DNA of 64,000 bases from Hanleya hanleyi (lineage: Eukaryota > Mollusca > Polyplacophora > Lepidopleurida > Hanleyidae), in assembly GCA_036873755.1 (NCBI GenBank), contig JAVTVY010017489.1, forward strand, positions 1 through 64,000, given 5' to 3'. The position numbers and the translations under genes were made by a program. Shown piece by piece: positions 14,301 to 24,545 of this stretch. Under the pieces are notes generated by a model, which made no database searches, was not told the DNA's origin, and saw only the letters and a program-made list of their open reading frames with translations. Numbering within the stretch: the stretch's first letter is position 1; each line of letters begins with the position of its first letter.

Positions 14301-14445
14301 AATCTCTAATACAAGTGTGAAAATCATCAGTACCAGATTCCTAGTATTTACTATCGTTTTCTTCATTGCAGCTCCGACAGCCACTCGGAATAACCCATAC
14401 AGTCGGAGTAGGCAACAATCATCATTTGTGATCTCGCGTGTGTGA
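2214..14445 (+). CDS. FAM149B1: FAM149B1-like gene, 14 visible coding exons, 5' end missing
   Basis: Fourteen exons with AG/GT borders join in a single frame: 2214-2373, 2622-2761, 3364-3501, 5686-5838, 6888-7020, 7519-7570, 8575-8657, 8794-8906, 9421-9670, 10107-10253, 11284-11439, 11842-11935, 12395-12520 and 14372-14445 (stop TGA). Phases agree at every junction. The translated product shows the SYSWGDD lead-in, the ID-MLYE and RVLGSQI segments of the DUF3719 domain and the QRLGFPPITP...VFDFIW block typical of FAM149 proteins. Vertebrate FAM149B1 is a ciliary protein linked to Joubert-type ciliopathy. The similarity was recognised by eye, so FAM149A/B assignment is probable rather than proven. 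The N-terminus lies upstream of the window. An alternative last exon lies at 13156-13247. Confidence 0.85.
2622..2761 (+). CDS. FAM149B1: FAM149B1-like exon: start of DUF3719
   Basis: Begins EWDRHASRVVRQMFDRIDSM with LYE directly after, then an acidic/basic stretch and WVTQFPHIR. The helical ID-MLYE signature is characteristic of DUF3719. Donor GTGAGT at 2762. The exon ends in phase 2. Confidence 0.85.
3364..3501 (+). CDS. FAM149B1: FAM149B1-like exon: RVLGSQI segment
   Basis: Preceded by CGTTGCAG and followed by GTGAGT. The first codon is completed from the previous exon and gives RVLGSQIMAP, which matches the conserved position after the DUF3719 helix. The rest is Ser-rich. Ends in phase 2. 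Confidence 0.85.
5686..5838 (+). CDS. FAM149B1: FAM149B1-like exon: acidic segment
   Basis: Preceded by TTCTTCAG, donor GTGAGT. It encodes LVLVGRPLVAKTCPV and a strongly acidic LEEEIFEQDGYYEEIF segment. It joins in phase with exons on both sides. Confidence 0.8.
5895..6400. repeat. Dispersed intronic repeat with internal near-duplications
   Basis: The phrases CTGGACAATAACTT (6034 and 6178), CCAATCCGCTCATAGG versus CCAATTCGCATATAGG, and AAATTTGGTACATGGATACC mark a degenerate dispersed repeat of a kind common in mollusc introns. ORFs here on both strands lack coding character. Confidence 0.4.
6467..6860. mobile_element. TA-flanked MITE with 14-bp inverted ends, carrying a nested SINE
   Basis: The left end TACAGTGAAACCTGTG (6467-6482) is the inverse, with one mismatch, of CACAGGTTTCCCTGTA (6845-6860). 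The outermost TA on each side is the presumed target duplication. The interior repeats degenerate phrases (CTGTGAATACCGAC, CTCTAAATACTGAC, CTGTGAAGACTGAC). The CAGTGAAACC start resembles pogo/Tc1-type ends. No transposase is present. Confidence 0.65.
6494..6691 (+). mobile_element. 5S-rRNA-derived SINE with 13-bp target duplication
   Basis: The perfect 13-mer TGAATACCGACAC occurs at 6481-6493 and again at 6692-6704, bracketing this insert. The head resembles 5S rRNA (CAGATCACCGAAGTTGAGCA and ACTTGGATGGGTAACGC, the box A to box C region of the internal RNA polymerase III promoter). The tail GACATTAAACTCTACTTCTC resembles the tail shared by the other SINE copies in this window. It lies inside the MITE and inside an intron. 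Confidence 0.75.
6888..7020 (+). CDS. FAM149B1: FAM149B1-like exon: GFPPITP block
   Basis: Preceded by TTTTACAG. Encodes QRLGFPPITPNACLRD and VFDFIWTE, the best conserved block after DUF3719 in FAM149 proteins. The donor is GTTTGT. The acceptor lies only 28 bp downstream of a MITE end (6860). Confidence 0.85.
7519..7570 (+). CDS. FAM149B1: FAM149B1-like short exon (52 bp)
   Basis: A small exon between ATTTTCAG and GTAAGT encoding ALECAGKLIKQYSTIIL plus one base. It continues the frame from VFDFIWTE and ends in phase 1. Confidence 0.75.
8575..8657 (+). CDS. FAM149B1: FAM149B1-like exon (83 bp)
   Basis: Preceded by TTTTTGCAG, followed by GTATGC. The phase-1 junction yields EDEKSVPGLESSPLHHDPML, then SREHSYFK. 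Low-complexity Ser/His-rich content is typical of the variable middle of this family. Confidence 0.75.
8794..8906 (+). CDS. FAM149B1: FAM149B1-like exon (113 bp)
   Basis: Between TTTTCAG and GTAAGT. Encodes a Leu-rich segment containing QLDDLLTVSRKELQLREK. Ends in phase 2, matching the next exon. Confidence 0.75.
9421..9670 (+). CDS. FAM149B1: FAM149B1-like exon: Pro/Arg-rich segment
   Basis: The longest exon (250 bp), between TCTTGCAG and GTAAGT. It encodes a Pro/Ser/Arg-rich region with RRQRPGSVSTLRDP and SYLVDSRSRTPSV. Higher GC than the flanking introns supports coding function. Confidence 0.8.
10107..10253 (+). CDS. FAM149B1: FAM149B1-like exon: RLNSPPSGLRNSGLPPL
   Basis: Exactly 49 codons between AATTGTAG and GTTTGT. 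RLNSPPSGLRNSGLPPLDM corresponds to a conserved Ser/Pro motif in the C-terminal half of FAM149B1 proteins. Confidence 0.8.
10630..10681. repeat. 26-bp direct duplication
   Basis: The segment AATGTACCTTTATGTTGG plus TTTTGTT occurs twice in immediate succession in the intron. No other function is visible. Confidence 0.6.
11284..11439 (+). CDS. FAM149B1: FAM149B1-like exon with Asn tract
   Basis: 52 codons between ATTTCAG and GTGAGT. Encodes HNRASSALVTDKDATLRMTY and a run of Asn codons (AAT repeats at 11388-11402) before MARPSTTHAFHR. Confidence 0.8.
11842..11935 (+). CDS. FAM149B1: FAM149B1-like exon (94 bp)
   Basis: Preceded by TGTAACAG and followed by GTTAGT. Encodes SETPGFGSVVGRRSSTPLG and MLTMTMKPGHSL. 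Phase 1 at its end matches the following exon. Confidence 0.75.
12113..12172 (+). mobile_element. 5'-truncated SINE tail with 10-bp target duplication
   Basis: TATTGATACA occurs at 12103-12112 and 12173-12182. Between the copies are 60 bp reading CATCGTGATATGACTGAAAT, then AAAGCGACATTAAATCC and ACTCACTCAC. The same tail recurs at 15680 and 42041. This is a typical short LINE-mobilised insertion. Confidence 0.7.
12395..12520 (+). CDS. FAM149B1: FAM149B1-like exon: Gln tract and acidic end
   Basis: Between CGTTTCAG and GTGAGT. Encodes GHPSYLGITGSGIQQQQNEL followed by an acidic DPEDPDAYDEAIHSQW. It ends in phase 1 and can join to either 13156 or 14372. Confidence 0.75.
13156..13247 (+). CDS. 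FAM149B1: Alternative terminal exon of the FAM149B1-like gene
   Basis: Acceptor TGTATGCAG ends at 13155. Joined to the phase-1 end at 12520, it encodes 29 further residues (SPVGVPEFDFPRPRSHKSRV, then EILQLFHRRF) and a TGA at 13245-13247. The Pro/Arg composition resembles the rest of the gene. An AATAAA at 13600-13605 could serve as its poly(A) signal. It is mutually exclusive with the exon at 14372. It is supported only by splice signal, phase and composition. Confidence 0.45.
14372..14445 (+). CDS. FAM149B1: Terminal exon of the FAM149B1-like gene
   Basis: Preceded by CTTCATTGCAG. The phase-1 junction gives TPTATRNNPYSRSRQQSSFV, then ISRV and a TGA stop. The Ser/Arg-rich end fits FAM149B1 C-termini. 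Downstream sequence is probably 3' UTR; no strong nearby AATAAA was noted. Confidence 0.75.
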
Positions 14446-15553
14446 CTATATATACGGCAGCAATTTGGTGCAGGAATTGACAAGTGTATTCTAAATGGAG
14501 GCCGTCCGAGAGAAACTATACTCCAAGAGAAACACTGAGCCAGGGTTCTGTTAATATGGCCTTGCATACGAACAAGCACATGGAGGCAAACTAAAGACAA
14601 AATAACAACTTTGACATAATCTGTCATATGTTATATTCAGGCCTCTTCCAGAATCTGCATAGCTTCTATAAATGAAACATCAGGAAAGATGTTAACTGTG
14701 CCACTTTCTACATTCAGGGATACTGGAAATGTACATTTCCAGTACTATTACATGTATCATGTTAATGCAGTTTAGAAGGAAGATACAACCAGCTTGTGGA
14801 ATGTCAGTTATGTTCACTTGTAAGTGTATCCTAGGACTGGTTTTCACAGTGACTGAGTTTTCCGGTCAATTCAGGGAGTTAAACTGGACGATTTACCTCA
14901 CACATTGTTGCTTATTTGTACATGCACAATGTAAATGTTGCTTTTTCCATAAGAAATCTCATGAAGTGGCTAGGGATCCGATGAGTTTTCATTCTTAAGT
15001 GCTTTTAATTGGATGGGGGTTGGACGAAATCATTTATATTCGACTCGTGTGAGAGAAATGTTTTATGAACTTGGGTTTGGTATCCTATATGTGTGGTGAT
15101 CCAGAGTACCTCACAGATCCCACTATCCTTAGATATCGAAGTGCTCTCATTGTTTTAGTGATATTTTTTGGAAGTAAACTTGGATTTTATGGAAAAGAGG
15201 CAGACAGATACATTTCTTCATTTATTCTGATAGAAAAAGGAGTGTTGTAAAGAAAGTTCAACAAGTTCTCAAATTACAGACTATGTGCCACAGTAAATAC
15301 AAGCAAACAGGAACTTGTTAAGAATACATGTACATGTATGTGCTAAATGCATGAATGCCTGGGCCATGAATGCAGAATTTACGCAATGATATTGCTATTC
15401 ATAATACTAAGATTTAGATGTTTGGGGGTTTTTTTGGGGTTTTTTTTTTATGAAATTCTCTTTCACTAGGGATAGGACAGTTATTTCCAGATTTGTGAAA
15501 GGTCTTCTACCATAGATTTACAGTTTATAAACCAAGCATTTCTTTTCAAGGCA
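14446..15553. other. 3' flank of the FAM149B1-like gene
   Basis: No recognisable gene. It contains a perfect 22-bp palindrome ACTGGAAATGTACATTTCCA plus GT near 14720-14741. The open frames here are short and lack splice or start context. Part may be 3' UTR. Confidence 0.4.
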
Positions 15554-15743
15554 TAGCGACTAACTGAGGCACCTGTGGGGTTCCCGAGTGTAAAAAGGGA
15601 AAAGGACCCCACCTGGGTGTGAAAAGGAATAGGACCCCACCCGTGTGGTTCCCGAGTGTAAAAAGGAATAGGACCCAGCATCGTGATATGACTGAAATAT
15701 AGTTGAAAGCGACGTTAAATCATATTCACTCATTCACTCACTC
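15554..15743 (+). mobile_element. Probable SINE with the shared molluscan tail
   Basis: The tail CATCGTGATATGACTGAAAT...GCGACGTTAAATC...CTCACTCACTC (15678-15743) matches the copies at 12113 and 42041. A candidate duplication (TCTTTTCAAGGCA near 15541, TCTTCAAGGCA near 15743) brackets the copy. The body holds short repeats of GGTTCCCGAGTGTAAAAAGG; the head is not a clear tRNA. Confidence 0.5.
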
Positions 15744-18700
15744 TTCAAGGCACATGATTTATGTGAGGGTTTAGCTGCAAAGGCTCTCAATGTTTACTCT
15801 GTCCCATGTTATCAGACCTATGCTGACAGGCACAGGAAGATATAGAAAAGAAGGCACATACTCTTTATGATCTGACTGGTACGAGCAGTCATCCAACATT
15901 GCATCTGGAGACACATCGTCCTTTCATAAGCTTTTTATGTCTAGTTGATGCAGTTGATAACCGTACTTTCAGCTCTGGGAATCACTGCCTAGTTGACACT
16001 TAGTTAAGGTGACAGGATAGATATGTAGATTGTCAACTGCCTTTCTCTACAGCCTACCTATTCCACTCATTGGCTGAGCTCTGCCACCTTAAATATGAAT
16101 TAATGTCCGCCATCTGGATGAAACCAGTTTTAATACAACACAACCTGGACTGCTGGTATATCCCAGCGTTCAATAATTTACCTGTGGCGGGATTTCTGTG
16201 TGGTGGGGTTCAATCACAGAAATGATTAAGAAAACAAACAAATATTTTGCAAGTTTCTTAGTACCATACCTTGTTCAGTATACGAGGTGAGATACTAACA
16301 CAGCTTCTGGGTGAATGGAAGATGGACAGATTTAGGAAGAAGTGATGGATTTGAACATGTTTGTGTAACTGAAAACAAAGAGCACTCACTCGTCATGCCT
16401 TGGGATATGATTTGACTGATTGAGAAAATGTACACTGACTATATAATGAACAGCTGGAGTAAGATGTGTGAGTGTGACATCCACAAGGATGATCTTGGGG
16501 ATCTGTCCTATTTGAAGCAGAATGGAGAAGTGATATGATAGAGATGTACATGTATAACATTGTCAGCAGAGAAATGTGATATAATATAACTATATTTTGT
16601 GAAATTCAGGACTTGTACATACTTGATACACTGTAAAAAGGAATGTGATTGTACACATACCGACATATGTTAAATTATTACTCCACATGATAAATGTACC
16701 ATGTGTATATACTATTACTGCAGTTAGGTTTGTAGTTCTGCATATTATATTCATGACTTATCATATGTAATCAAATCCCATTACCTACATCAGAATTATT
16801 ACATAACTTGATACAGATATTGAATTATGGTTGATTTAAGAATTTTCATCAGGATTTTCAACATATGACTTTCAATTCCTAAAACATCCATAAGTCTTAC
16901 ATATTGATCGTGATTGATGTGCATAGAATTAAAATTGTATCGAATATTTTGGTGTCTTAAATATCTTTCAGAAATGAATTTCTTAAAACTATCTTGGGAC
17001 ATCAGAGTAGGAAAGTTATGGTTTAATGAAACAAAATACTTGCAGAATTTACCACTTTAACTTTGATGTCCATCTACAACTAAATTCTGACCCCTGAACC
17101 GAGTTACATTTCATTTCTGCTGATATGCACATGCACAGTTGAAGAAGCATTAATCTGATAACTGGGCATGTTTATCAGGACTGGAAATGAATGGTAACAT
17201 GTCATTCACATTGTCAGTATGTTACTGCCTCAAGAAAACCAACAGCTTTTCTGTCCCCATGAAAATTGAGTGTAACAGCATGCCAATAACCTGTCGGTTT
17301 GACGAAGTCAAATTTCGAGGGTAACCTGTAGCCTACCCAGTTTACTGTGGCCAATTCTAGTTTCCAGTCTTGTACATGTATATATTCAAGACTGATCTGC
17401 TAAAAATGCCTTGCAGTCACACTAAATAGTTCAGATACAGCTCAACATACCTCCGTGCAGGACGTGACGTGACTGCATTGAGTATGATATAAGCCTTGGT
17501 GATCTGTAAAATATATCACCGATATAAAAAAGCTTCATGATCAGGTTGAACTATGGGATATGAAGCACCATTTGGCTAGACTGATTGAGACTTGTTTAGT
17601 GGATAATGAGACTGAGGTGGATGATAGAGCTTGATCAGACATTCAATTATTGATCACTGCCTACTTTCAGTTTGGAGATACCCATGCGTGCATGCACAAT
17701 CGGTGCTTCTCCGAGATGTTGGTGACCACACAACTGCCTCTGTCACATCATGTCGCTTCAAATTTTGAATTTGAACCTCAAGTGAGCTGACGATCTTCAG
17801 CAATACAAAGCCTCATTTCCAGTATCAAGAAACTCAACTCGAATACTGGATATGATTATCAGTCAACCATTTGGCATGAAATAAAGCACATAGGTATTGG
17901 ATAAATGTTGCAATTACATGAAGGCAGCATATTTAGAAATAAATTACTTTTAACACATGTATAATATTTTATCGTCAGGAACTGTGATATTAAAAGGGAA
18001 TTGGTGTGTGTTCTCGACAAGTTTCTTCCTCCGTCCAGATTTCAGGTTTTATTTTAGTCATACTACCATTATTGCCTGTATCCCTTTCAACACAAACTTT
18101 TACTTTGATTATCCGTGTTGGTAATAATCCTAATGATACATGTATGACTGTAACTGTCCATTAAAATACATTGTATGTAATTGTATCAAAGTAATGAGTT
18201 GTGTTTTATTTAGTTGATCATTTTGATTTCCAGTACTTTCCTGTTCATGTTTGGTGTGGAAACATGAGCATCACTCCTGGCAATTAAGCTTGATGGCTGG
18301 TCGGTTCTGTTCAATTGTGTGCAGATTAAAATCCACCACTGGTGTCATCAAATCAGGTCTATCCATCATGTATGATATGTCAGTCCCTTACAACATGGGG
18401 ACTGGGTGTGGGGAACCATTCAACCAAGTATTGAAAAGGAGCAAGTACATTGCTTACATGCTGTACCTGATTGACGGTATCATACATGACGGACCTACCT
18501 CAAATCATTAGGAACAATCTTCCTGTCTATGAATTCCAAGGATTCCCAACAAATATCAGCGGAAATGGTTCAAAAAAGTTGATACCACAGAGTATTTGAT
18601 CAAATATCTGACCATGGGCATCGGGCCAGAAATTTCAGATATAGCAGGGAACCTTGGAAATATACTATGCAGAAAGCCTCTGAATTTGATGCGAAAACCT

Positions 18701-18796
18701 TTAAAAACCTCAGAATTTGGTTCAGAAAACTAGGACAATTATGAGGAAATCTGTTACGAGCACAGAAATCTGAGTAGAAAGCAATTAGAGACTATA
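15744..18796. other. Intergenic DNA, no gene recognised
   Basis: AT-rich DNA with short ORFs only on both strands. AATAAA motifs at about 17880 and 17938 are not tied to a recognised transcript. No RNA gene or clear repeat boundary was identified. Confidence 0.4.
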
Positions 18797-18816
18797 ATTT
18801 ATTGCCCAAACCTACA

Positions 18817-19002
18817 CCTGCTTTGATTTATGCCTTCATCTCCGCCAGGAATACAATACAAACGATAAAACGGAAGTTTTAAAACAAAAGTTATCTCCCC
18901 TGGGAAGTTATCCCCCTGGGGAGTTGTCTCCCTTTAGGGGAGCTCTCTCAGCTCAGACAGGATATATATAGTCTGCCCACAGCATCCACTTCCTCTTTTC
19001 TC
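18817..19002. repeat. E1 left inverted terminal repeat
   Basis: Reads CCTGCTTTGATTTATGCC through TCCTCTTTTCTC and pairs with 31360-31545. It contains alternating GGGGAG/CTCCCC motifs (for example TTATCTCCCCTGGGAAG), a TATATATA and probably the element promoter. Confidence 0.8.
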
Positions 19003-19129
19003 GTTTGTACCTTGAATGGTGCACGTCAGGGAGTTTGCAATACAGTGCTAGTTGTTGTTGTTAAACTAGTTGTTGTTCAAAGACTTGTTTATTTACGAAA
19101 CATTTTCTTTCTTGAATATTGTCTTCTGA

Positions 19130-19360
19130 GTATTCTGTCCCAATTCTTTCAAATTTTTGCCGTTCGTGTGGGCGAGTTTCGACACGTTTTGGTCACCCTC
19201 GCGCGTTGTTTCGCTTGTAAAGATAAATTATGCTATCGAAATAACACATGTGCTGAATGTTTGTCTTGGGTTTGTTCTTGGGAAAGTCACGTAGGTCTTA
19301 TCTACTGAGATCCCCGATCTATCGGAGGTCGTTAGACGCGTTGGAAATTTTCCTTAGTAG
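19130..19360 (+). pseudogene. DIRS Gag-like zinc-finger relic (E1)
   Basis: Frame-shifted pieces read CRSCGR, then CFACKDKLCYRNNTCAECLSW, and later a D-LSE-R-LEI block. The pattern C-x2-C...H...C-x2-C...C-x2-C-x-W also occurs in E2 (20409) and E3 (31940), at the same place just inside the left terminal repeat. This position and zinc pattern match DIRS Gag-like ORFs. Frameshifts make it non-functional. Confidence 0.55.
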
Positions 19361-19389
19361 AAGACATCAAAATTTATGGGGATAGTGGA

Positions 19390-20067
19390 GGTCCCGATTT
19401 GGTTTTGTCGCATAAATTGAAAAGCCCGGCACCTTTTTCTGTCTCTGGTAATATACCGCCTAGAGGACCGTCGTACGTACTGTATAGTCTGGCCTACTTT
19501 GGCTTAGCATTGTCTGTGGGCCTTGAGAAACCTGTTTCTTTGTTCAGACAAACAAAGGCCAGGTCCCGGTTGCTGGGACACTATTGTCTCCAACGGACAA
19601 AAGAATTTGATCTTGCCGCGTTGTCAGTTCACGGTCAATTGGTCCGGCTGATTTTTACAATAGCGATAGAATCGTTCTGTTTTTGCCTTCACGTCATATC
19701 TTCCTCTGTTGTTTTGTCTAAAAAGAAAACAGCCTCTCATTCTATGGAAGGACGGTTGTACTCGGCTTTGAATGTTCGGATTACGGATTTACAACCTCCA
19801 CTTTCGGCGTATGTTGACATCGTCCCGTATTTCCGATCGTCGCGCTTGTTCTAACAGCTGCTTGGCCGAATGCTTACAGTGTCGGACTGAAGATTAAAAG
19901 AACACCGTTCTTGTTTCTCGTTCCAGACAGTTCAATCAGGAGGTTATTTGTATTACGTTTGAACTGTACGAAATTGAACTAAGATTTTTCTTCACGGAAT
20001 AGAAATGCTTCAACGTGTTATAACTTCGGAGAATTACAGGTTCTGCAGGGAATTTGCAGTCCGTCAT
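19390..20067 (+). pseudogene. E1 Gag-downstream coding relic
   Basis: Homologous to 32230-32460 in E3 (shared phrases TTTGTTCAGACAAACAAAGG / TTTGTTCAAGCAAACAAAGG and the product motif TKARS). An open frame of 151 codons remains but shows no recognisable domain. It is cut by E2 at 20067/20068. Confidence 0.5.
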
Positions 20068-20088
20068 GTTTGTTGCCTAAGTCTTAAA

Positions 20089-20269
20089 CCTGCTCTTAAT
20101 TAATGCCATTATCTCTTAATAATTGCACAATCAAACGTAGAAAACGGAAGTTTAAAAGAAAAAGTTAGCTCCCCTAGGAGAGAGTTATCCGCCCCTAGGA
20201 GAGCTCTTCATTCAATTCCAGCCTGGCCACCATATAGGCGACTGCAGCCTGATTCCTATCCTCTTTCTC
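20089..20269. repeat. E2 left inverted terminal repeat
   Basis: Pairs with 26313-26493. It contains the palindromic AGCTCCCCTAGGAGAG and CCTAGGAGAGCTC phrases and leads directly to the Gag-like ORF at 20409. Confidence 0.8.
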
Positions 20270-20408
20270 TTGTTTGCTCGAGCAGTGCACATCTAGGGAA
20301 GTATTCAGAGGCAATTTTACAACATTGGTTGTTGTTGTCTCGCTGGTGTAATATCCTTTATCAAGTCTTGTTTTTGTTATTCATTCGGAACTGACTTACT
20401 GTATTATT

Positions 20409-20663
20409 ATGTCTGAAGTTCCGACTGGTATTCCTTGTCGTACGTGCGGGGAAAATTTATCCCCTGTAGACGCTCATACGGCTTGTTTGTCTTGTAAACA
20501 TTTATGTTACCTGGCGTCCACGTGCGCGGAATGGGTATTATGGAATCCGGCGGCCTGGAAGAATTATGCCCAGCCCCGTCGGGTTCTTCTGTTACATGCT
20601 TGTGATGTCCCGTCTTTGTCAGAGATCGACAGACGGGTCTTAGAAATTTTCTTTGGTCAATGA
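20409..20663 (+). CDS. DIRS Gag-like zinc-finger ORF (E2)
   Basis: 84 codons starting with ATG, 140 bp inside the left terminal repeat. Cysteines and histidine are at C10, C13, H23, C26, C29, C33 and C39, followed by W42. E1 and E3 homologues have a further Cys where this copy has Trp. A C-terminal S-L-S-E-I-D-R-R-V-L-E-I helix is shared with them. DIRS and related elements carry such a zinc-binding Gag-like protein, thought to bind element RNA. Homologous sequence continues in another frame at 20653-20913, so the original protein was longer. Confidence 0.55.
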   Translation: MSEVPTGIPCRTCGENLSPVDAHTACLSCKHLCYLASTCAEWVLWNPAAWKNYAQPRRVLLLHACDVPSLSEIDRRVLEIFFGQ

Positions 20664-20913
20664 TATGAAGTGTATTGAAGTTCTTGTCCGAGTTGGTCAA
20701 GACCCAGAGTCTCCCGTGTCAGTTTCTTTACCTCCAAGCGGGACCGTCCTACACGATGATAATTCCAGGTTGCTAGACAGTTTGACCCGGTTAGGAGTTT
20801 CATTGTCTAGGGTCGATCCAAATCCAGTTCCTTTGTTACGCTTAACAAAGGCCAGGTCGGTCAAGCCTGGCCAGTCTATTGTTCCCGTCGAACAAAAGGA
20901 TCCTTCACCCTAG
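20653..20913 (+). pseudogene. E2 Gag-downstream relic
   Basis: A frame-shifted continuation of the Gag-like ORF. It shares LPPSGTVLHDD and TKARS with the same segment in E1 and E3. The stop at 20911-20913 and the frame break point to decay. Confidence 0.45.
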
Positions 20914-22259
20914 GTTATTTCTCATTTACCTATCGGTTCACCACATGTATCTTCTTGAAGGAAGAAAACAAATAAACGGTTAAATCTACATAGTTTATTT
21001 AATTCCGTTCCCGATCTATTTGTTGGGGCGAATGTTGGACTTCTTTGAGTCGGACGTTTTTGGTATTTTCCGACGTACGTCGCTAAATATTGGTTTTTGG
21101 CGGAGATTCTAAATTCTCTTGAAATGATCGTCTGACGATGTTATTCTAGAAGTCATTATGAAATTCTCTTGTGTAACTAATGACACAGTGCCCCGGGAAA
21201 TATGTCGCAAACTTTGTGTTGCGACCCGGGCTCCCAACATTCCGCGGTCGGTATGTGAGCCTATTGTGTTGTACTCTGAACGAACAGGTTTTTGTTTCGT
21301 CATGATTTTATCCATTAAATTGTTGTATAAATCCTTACCAAGAGTGTGAGTACGACCCTGGGGACGCGGGAGGTTCATTTTCCCCTGCCGGGGAAATACG
21401 ATTCTTTTAAGCCGTCCATCATTGTTCCTTGTGGTTATTGTTGTTTCGGACTTTGGTAGTTCGTTACTTTCATGCATTCAATTCTTTGGTCCTGCCAAGA
21501 AGGTAATCTCTTGTTATATCAACTATTATTGTGTAATTTTGATATCCTGTCTTCAAGAGAGAACTTATGGGGTTTTATTCTACCTCTCATGTTTATGTGT
21601 TGGTTGTTTTTGTGTACGTAACCACAACTCAACTCTTTATAAACGATGCTATAATATTAACGTAATCGATATTACGGGACTTCAATGCTACGACTGTTTG
21701 TTGTATTTTATTGTGCATCTTTGCTGATCTCTTTGTGATTAGGGTGCGATCTACAAAGGGATCTCGTGTTGGTTATCGTGAGTATATAATCCGATTACCC
21801 ACTGTTTATTATGAAACTGTATTATGCCTTGGTATACAAATTTGTTTTATACATGTGATTTGTTTGTTTCTCACCAAACTGGTTCCATCTGTATACTGTA
21901 TTTTGCGTATAATTCAGATGGAGTTATGCACTAATTTTAATTTCTTCACTATGAGAAAATTTTAAAATTACTAGCGTGGTGGGATTGTTTGTTGACCGGC
22001 CAAGGATACAAGCCTATTGACACGTAAGTCGTGAAGTCTTCTATGCTTTCTTTCTACCAAGTATCTGGGACGAGTATATTCGTCCCAGCATGTGTATTAC
22101 CGGTACAGTTTACTAGAGCATCAAACTGCTTTTTAGTATTGTTCTTGCTGTTGTTCCTCTTCTCGACAATTTGTTCGTGTTAGGTCATTTCAATTTGTAA
22201 ATTTTGAATAACCTCACTTTCCTGCCGGCGAGAGACTTTAAATGTTTTTCCTCTCTTTG

Positions 22260-22700
22260 TTCTCAGCGCCGTCTTCTGCACTCATGGAAGACGATTGTGG
22301 ACTGAGAGTGGTGTGACTTGGCGATCACTAGGCCCGGAACAGACCCTGCCTCGACCGGTCTTAGGAACAGCCAAGATAAATAAGCCTTACCAAGTAGACT
22401 GTATATCCCAGTGGTTGAGGTTCTCTCTTGGTATAGACGGCTTCCCGAGTAGTACTAATACACTTCGTTGCGGTACTCTCTCGGGGGGAAACTATAAATT
22501 TCCACACCACAAGCACAGCTACATGGCTGTGAACAATCTAAGATAAGTACATCAGTATCTTATTCACATGTTTAACCTTTTTATGTGGATGACCAAGGTT
22601 TCATTTGTTGATTATAGATTGTTTCAAAAAAAGTTGTTTTCCTGGAAAAACTTACTTGATCTGGATGTCGGTTGTGTCACTATTTGGTTATTAATAGTAA
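22260..22700. repeat. E2 internal direct repeat, copy 1
   Basis: From TCTCAGCGCCGTCTTCTGCA to a GATAAGTA...TTAACC tail. The same block recurs at 25600-26050, where its first part (GAGTGGTGTGACTTGGCGAT) is additionally tandemly duplicated. E1 and E3 carry analogous tandem modules before their right ends. Confidence 0.65.
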
Positions 22701-23919
22701 CATTGTTGTAAATGTTTAATATCCTCTCCATATGAAACTCCTGACGGAATTTCTTATACAGGAGACAGATTATATCGGGAGAGGTCATAATGTAACCATG
22801 TGCGCTGACACGTTACTTATGTTCACTGACACAAAGATCCATTAATCTCATTTATCTCATTGAGTTACATTTGGTGATTAACGAGACATTTAATATGTTC
22901 ATCTCTTTTAAGAGAAGGAAATTTATTACAGTCGACTACGGGTTACTGTTTGCAACGCCGTTTTCTGTTACGTCGTGTACTTTTATAAGTTTGTATTCTG
23001 CTCAGTTATGAGCATGTATATTCATTAAGTATTGTGAACGGGAAATCTCTACGTTGTTTATCATACACAACATTTTTCACACTATTTTCACATTACGCTT
23101 TACACCGTTATGTGTCTCTCCTACACCTGTGCGTCGTCCTATTTCATCGGTTAGACGTTTCCAGTACGCCATATCGCCGTTGTTACGTCATTTCTTCATC
23201 TGCTAGATACATATTTTATGTCCATTCATCGGCACTTCCTTTGATTCTCCATCGTCGGTCGTCGGCGGAGGGGAAGTCCGTTCGTTGGCGTCAATCTTCC
23301 ACTGGTATCAATTCCCCTCGGGTTTTTCACATTGTGATTTACTTAGCTTCGTCGTTACTCTACGAAGAGAATTCTGTTCAGACCTTGTTGTTTCCAGTCT
23401 TTCAGAATATCAAAATTTGTATTCAAATCAACAGTATTTGGTCTAATTCTGTTATATGGTATAGGTCTTTGGATTTTGGACGTGGATTTCCTCTGAGGAC
23501 GACGGCGGGATTGTGAGTGGCTGACTAGTCATCTTTAATTGAATTCAGCAGTGTTGTATTAACACAGATTCATGTTGATTTTACACACAAACGTTATGTT
23601 AAGATCCATTTTCCTTAGGATTGTGCTTTAGCGACACAACGTTTTTTGTGGTGTACTTGGGAGACAGTTTTTCCGACTTTCTCCTTTAAGTACCTTATTT
23701 CGGTATAGACCGTTACACCAATGATTAGACTCTGACATTGTGGTTCTGTCATTCATCCTTAGGGTTGTTGGTTATATGTGGGACCTTACTCACGGAGTTC
23801 GTTGTTCGGGTTCGGTCTCTACAGCGGATTATTTGTCCTGATGCCGAGGTCGTGACCATTCCCGACTCTATTTCCGTGTATTCTCTTCCTCCTTCAACTT
23901 CACCGGGATAGGAAGTCTC

Positions 23920-24545
23920 AGTTGAGCACCAGGGGAGGCTATCGTCTGCTCTGGCTTGGGGTTACGTTTTACTTACCAACATTAGCCTTATTGAATAGGT
24001 CTCTGAGCTTATTCGCGCCGGAGCATTACAGTTGCGTTGTACTCGCCAACTGTTACCGGTATGGGTTATCGGGTGGCGGCGTTTCTTTAGCGTCCAGAGT
24101 GTCTGAACTTCATGTTCTTGGAAGATCTTCTATTTCCTGGAGGACGATCTTCGGTTATGTCCTGTTCAAACCATCCGCCACTATCTTACTCGTTCCGGTT
24201 CCGTTCACGGTTCTCGACTACGGTTATCATGCCCCTTCCCCTGTCAGCAAGGCTTCATATTTAAATAAGCCGTGTAGTTGTTTAAGGCCATAAATTAGTC
24301 TTTCCAATGGGCAGAAGGTAGATATTCCATTGACGCCTCCACTTTTGTGTTTTGCTTCTTCTATGTGGCCATCACTACACATGGCCTTTATGGAAGAACT
24401 TATCCCTCCATGACATTGTCCAGTCTTGTGTCTGGACAGTAAACTCCACGGTCACAAATTTTATATCTGTATGATATGTCAGTGCAGTCAGATAGTGTGG
24501 CCACGCTTGGGCCACTAAAGGCTGCCCAGCACGTGGTTAGTTTCT
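23920..24545 (+). pseudogene. Tyrosine recombinase relic (E2)
   Basis: Contains ASRVSELHVLGRSSISW, matching the first catalytic Arg block of the E3 recombinase. After a gap comes YDMSVQSDSVATLGPLKAAQ, matching the segment just after the catalytic Tyr, which here is altered. Frameshifts and missing middle blocks make it inactive. Confidence 0.6.
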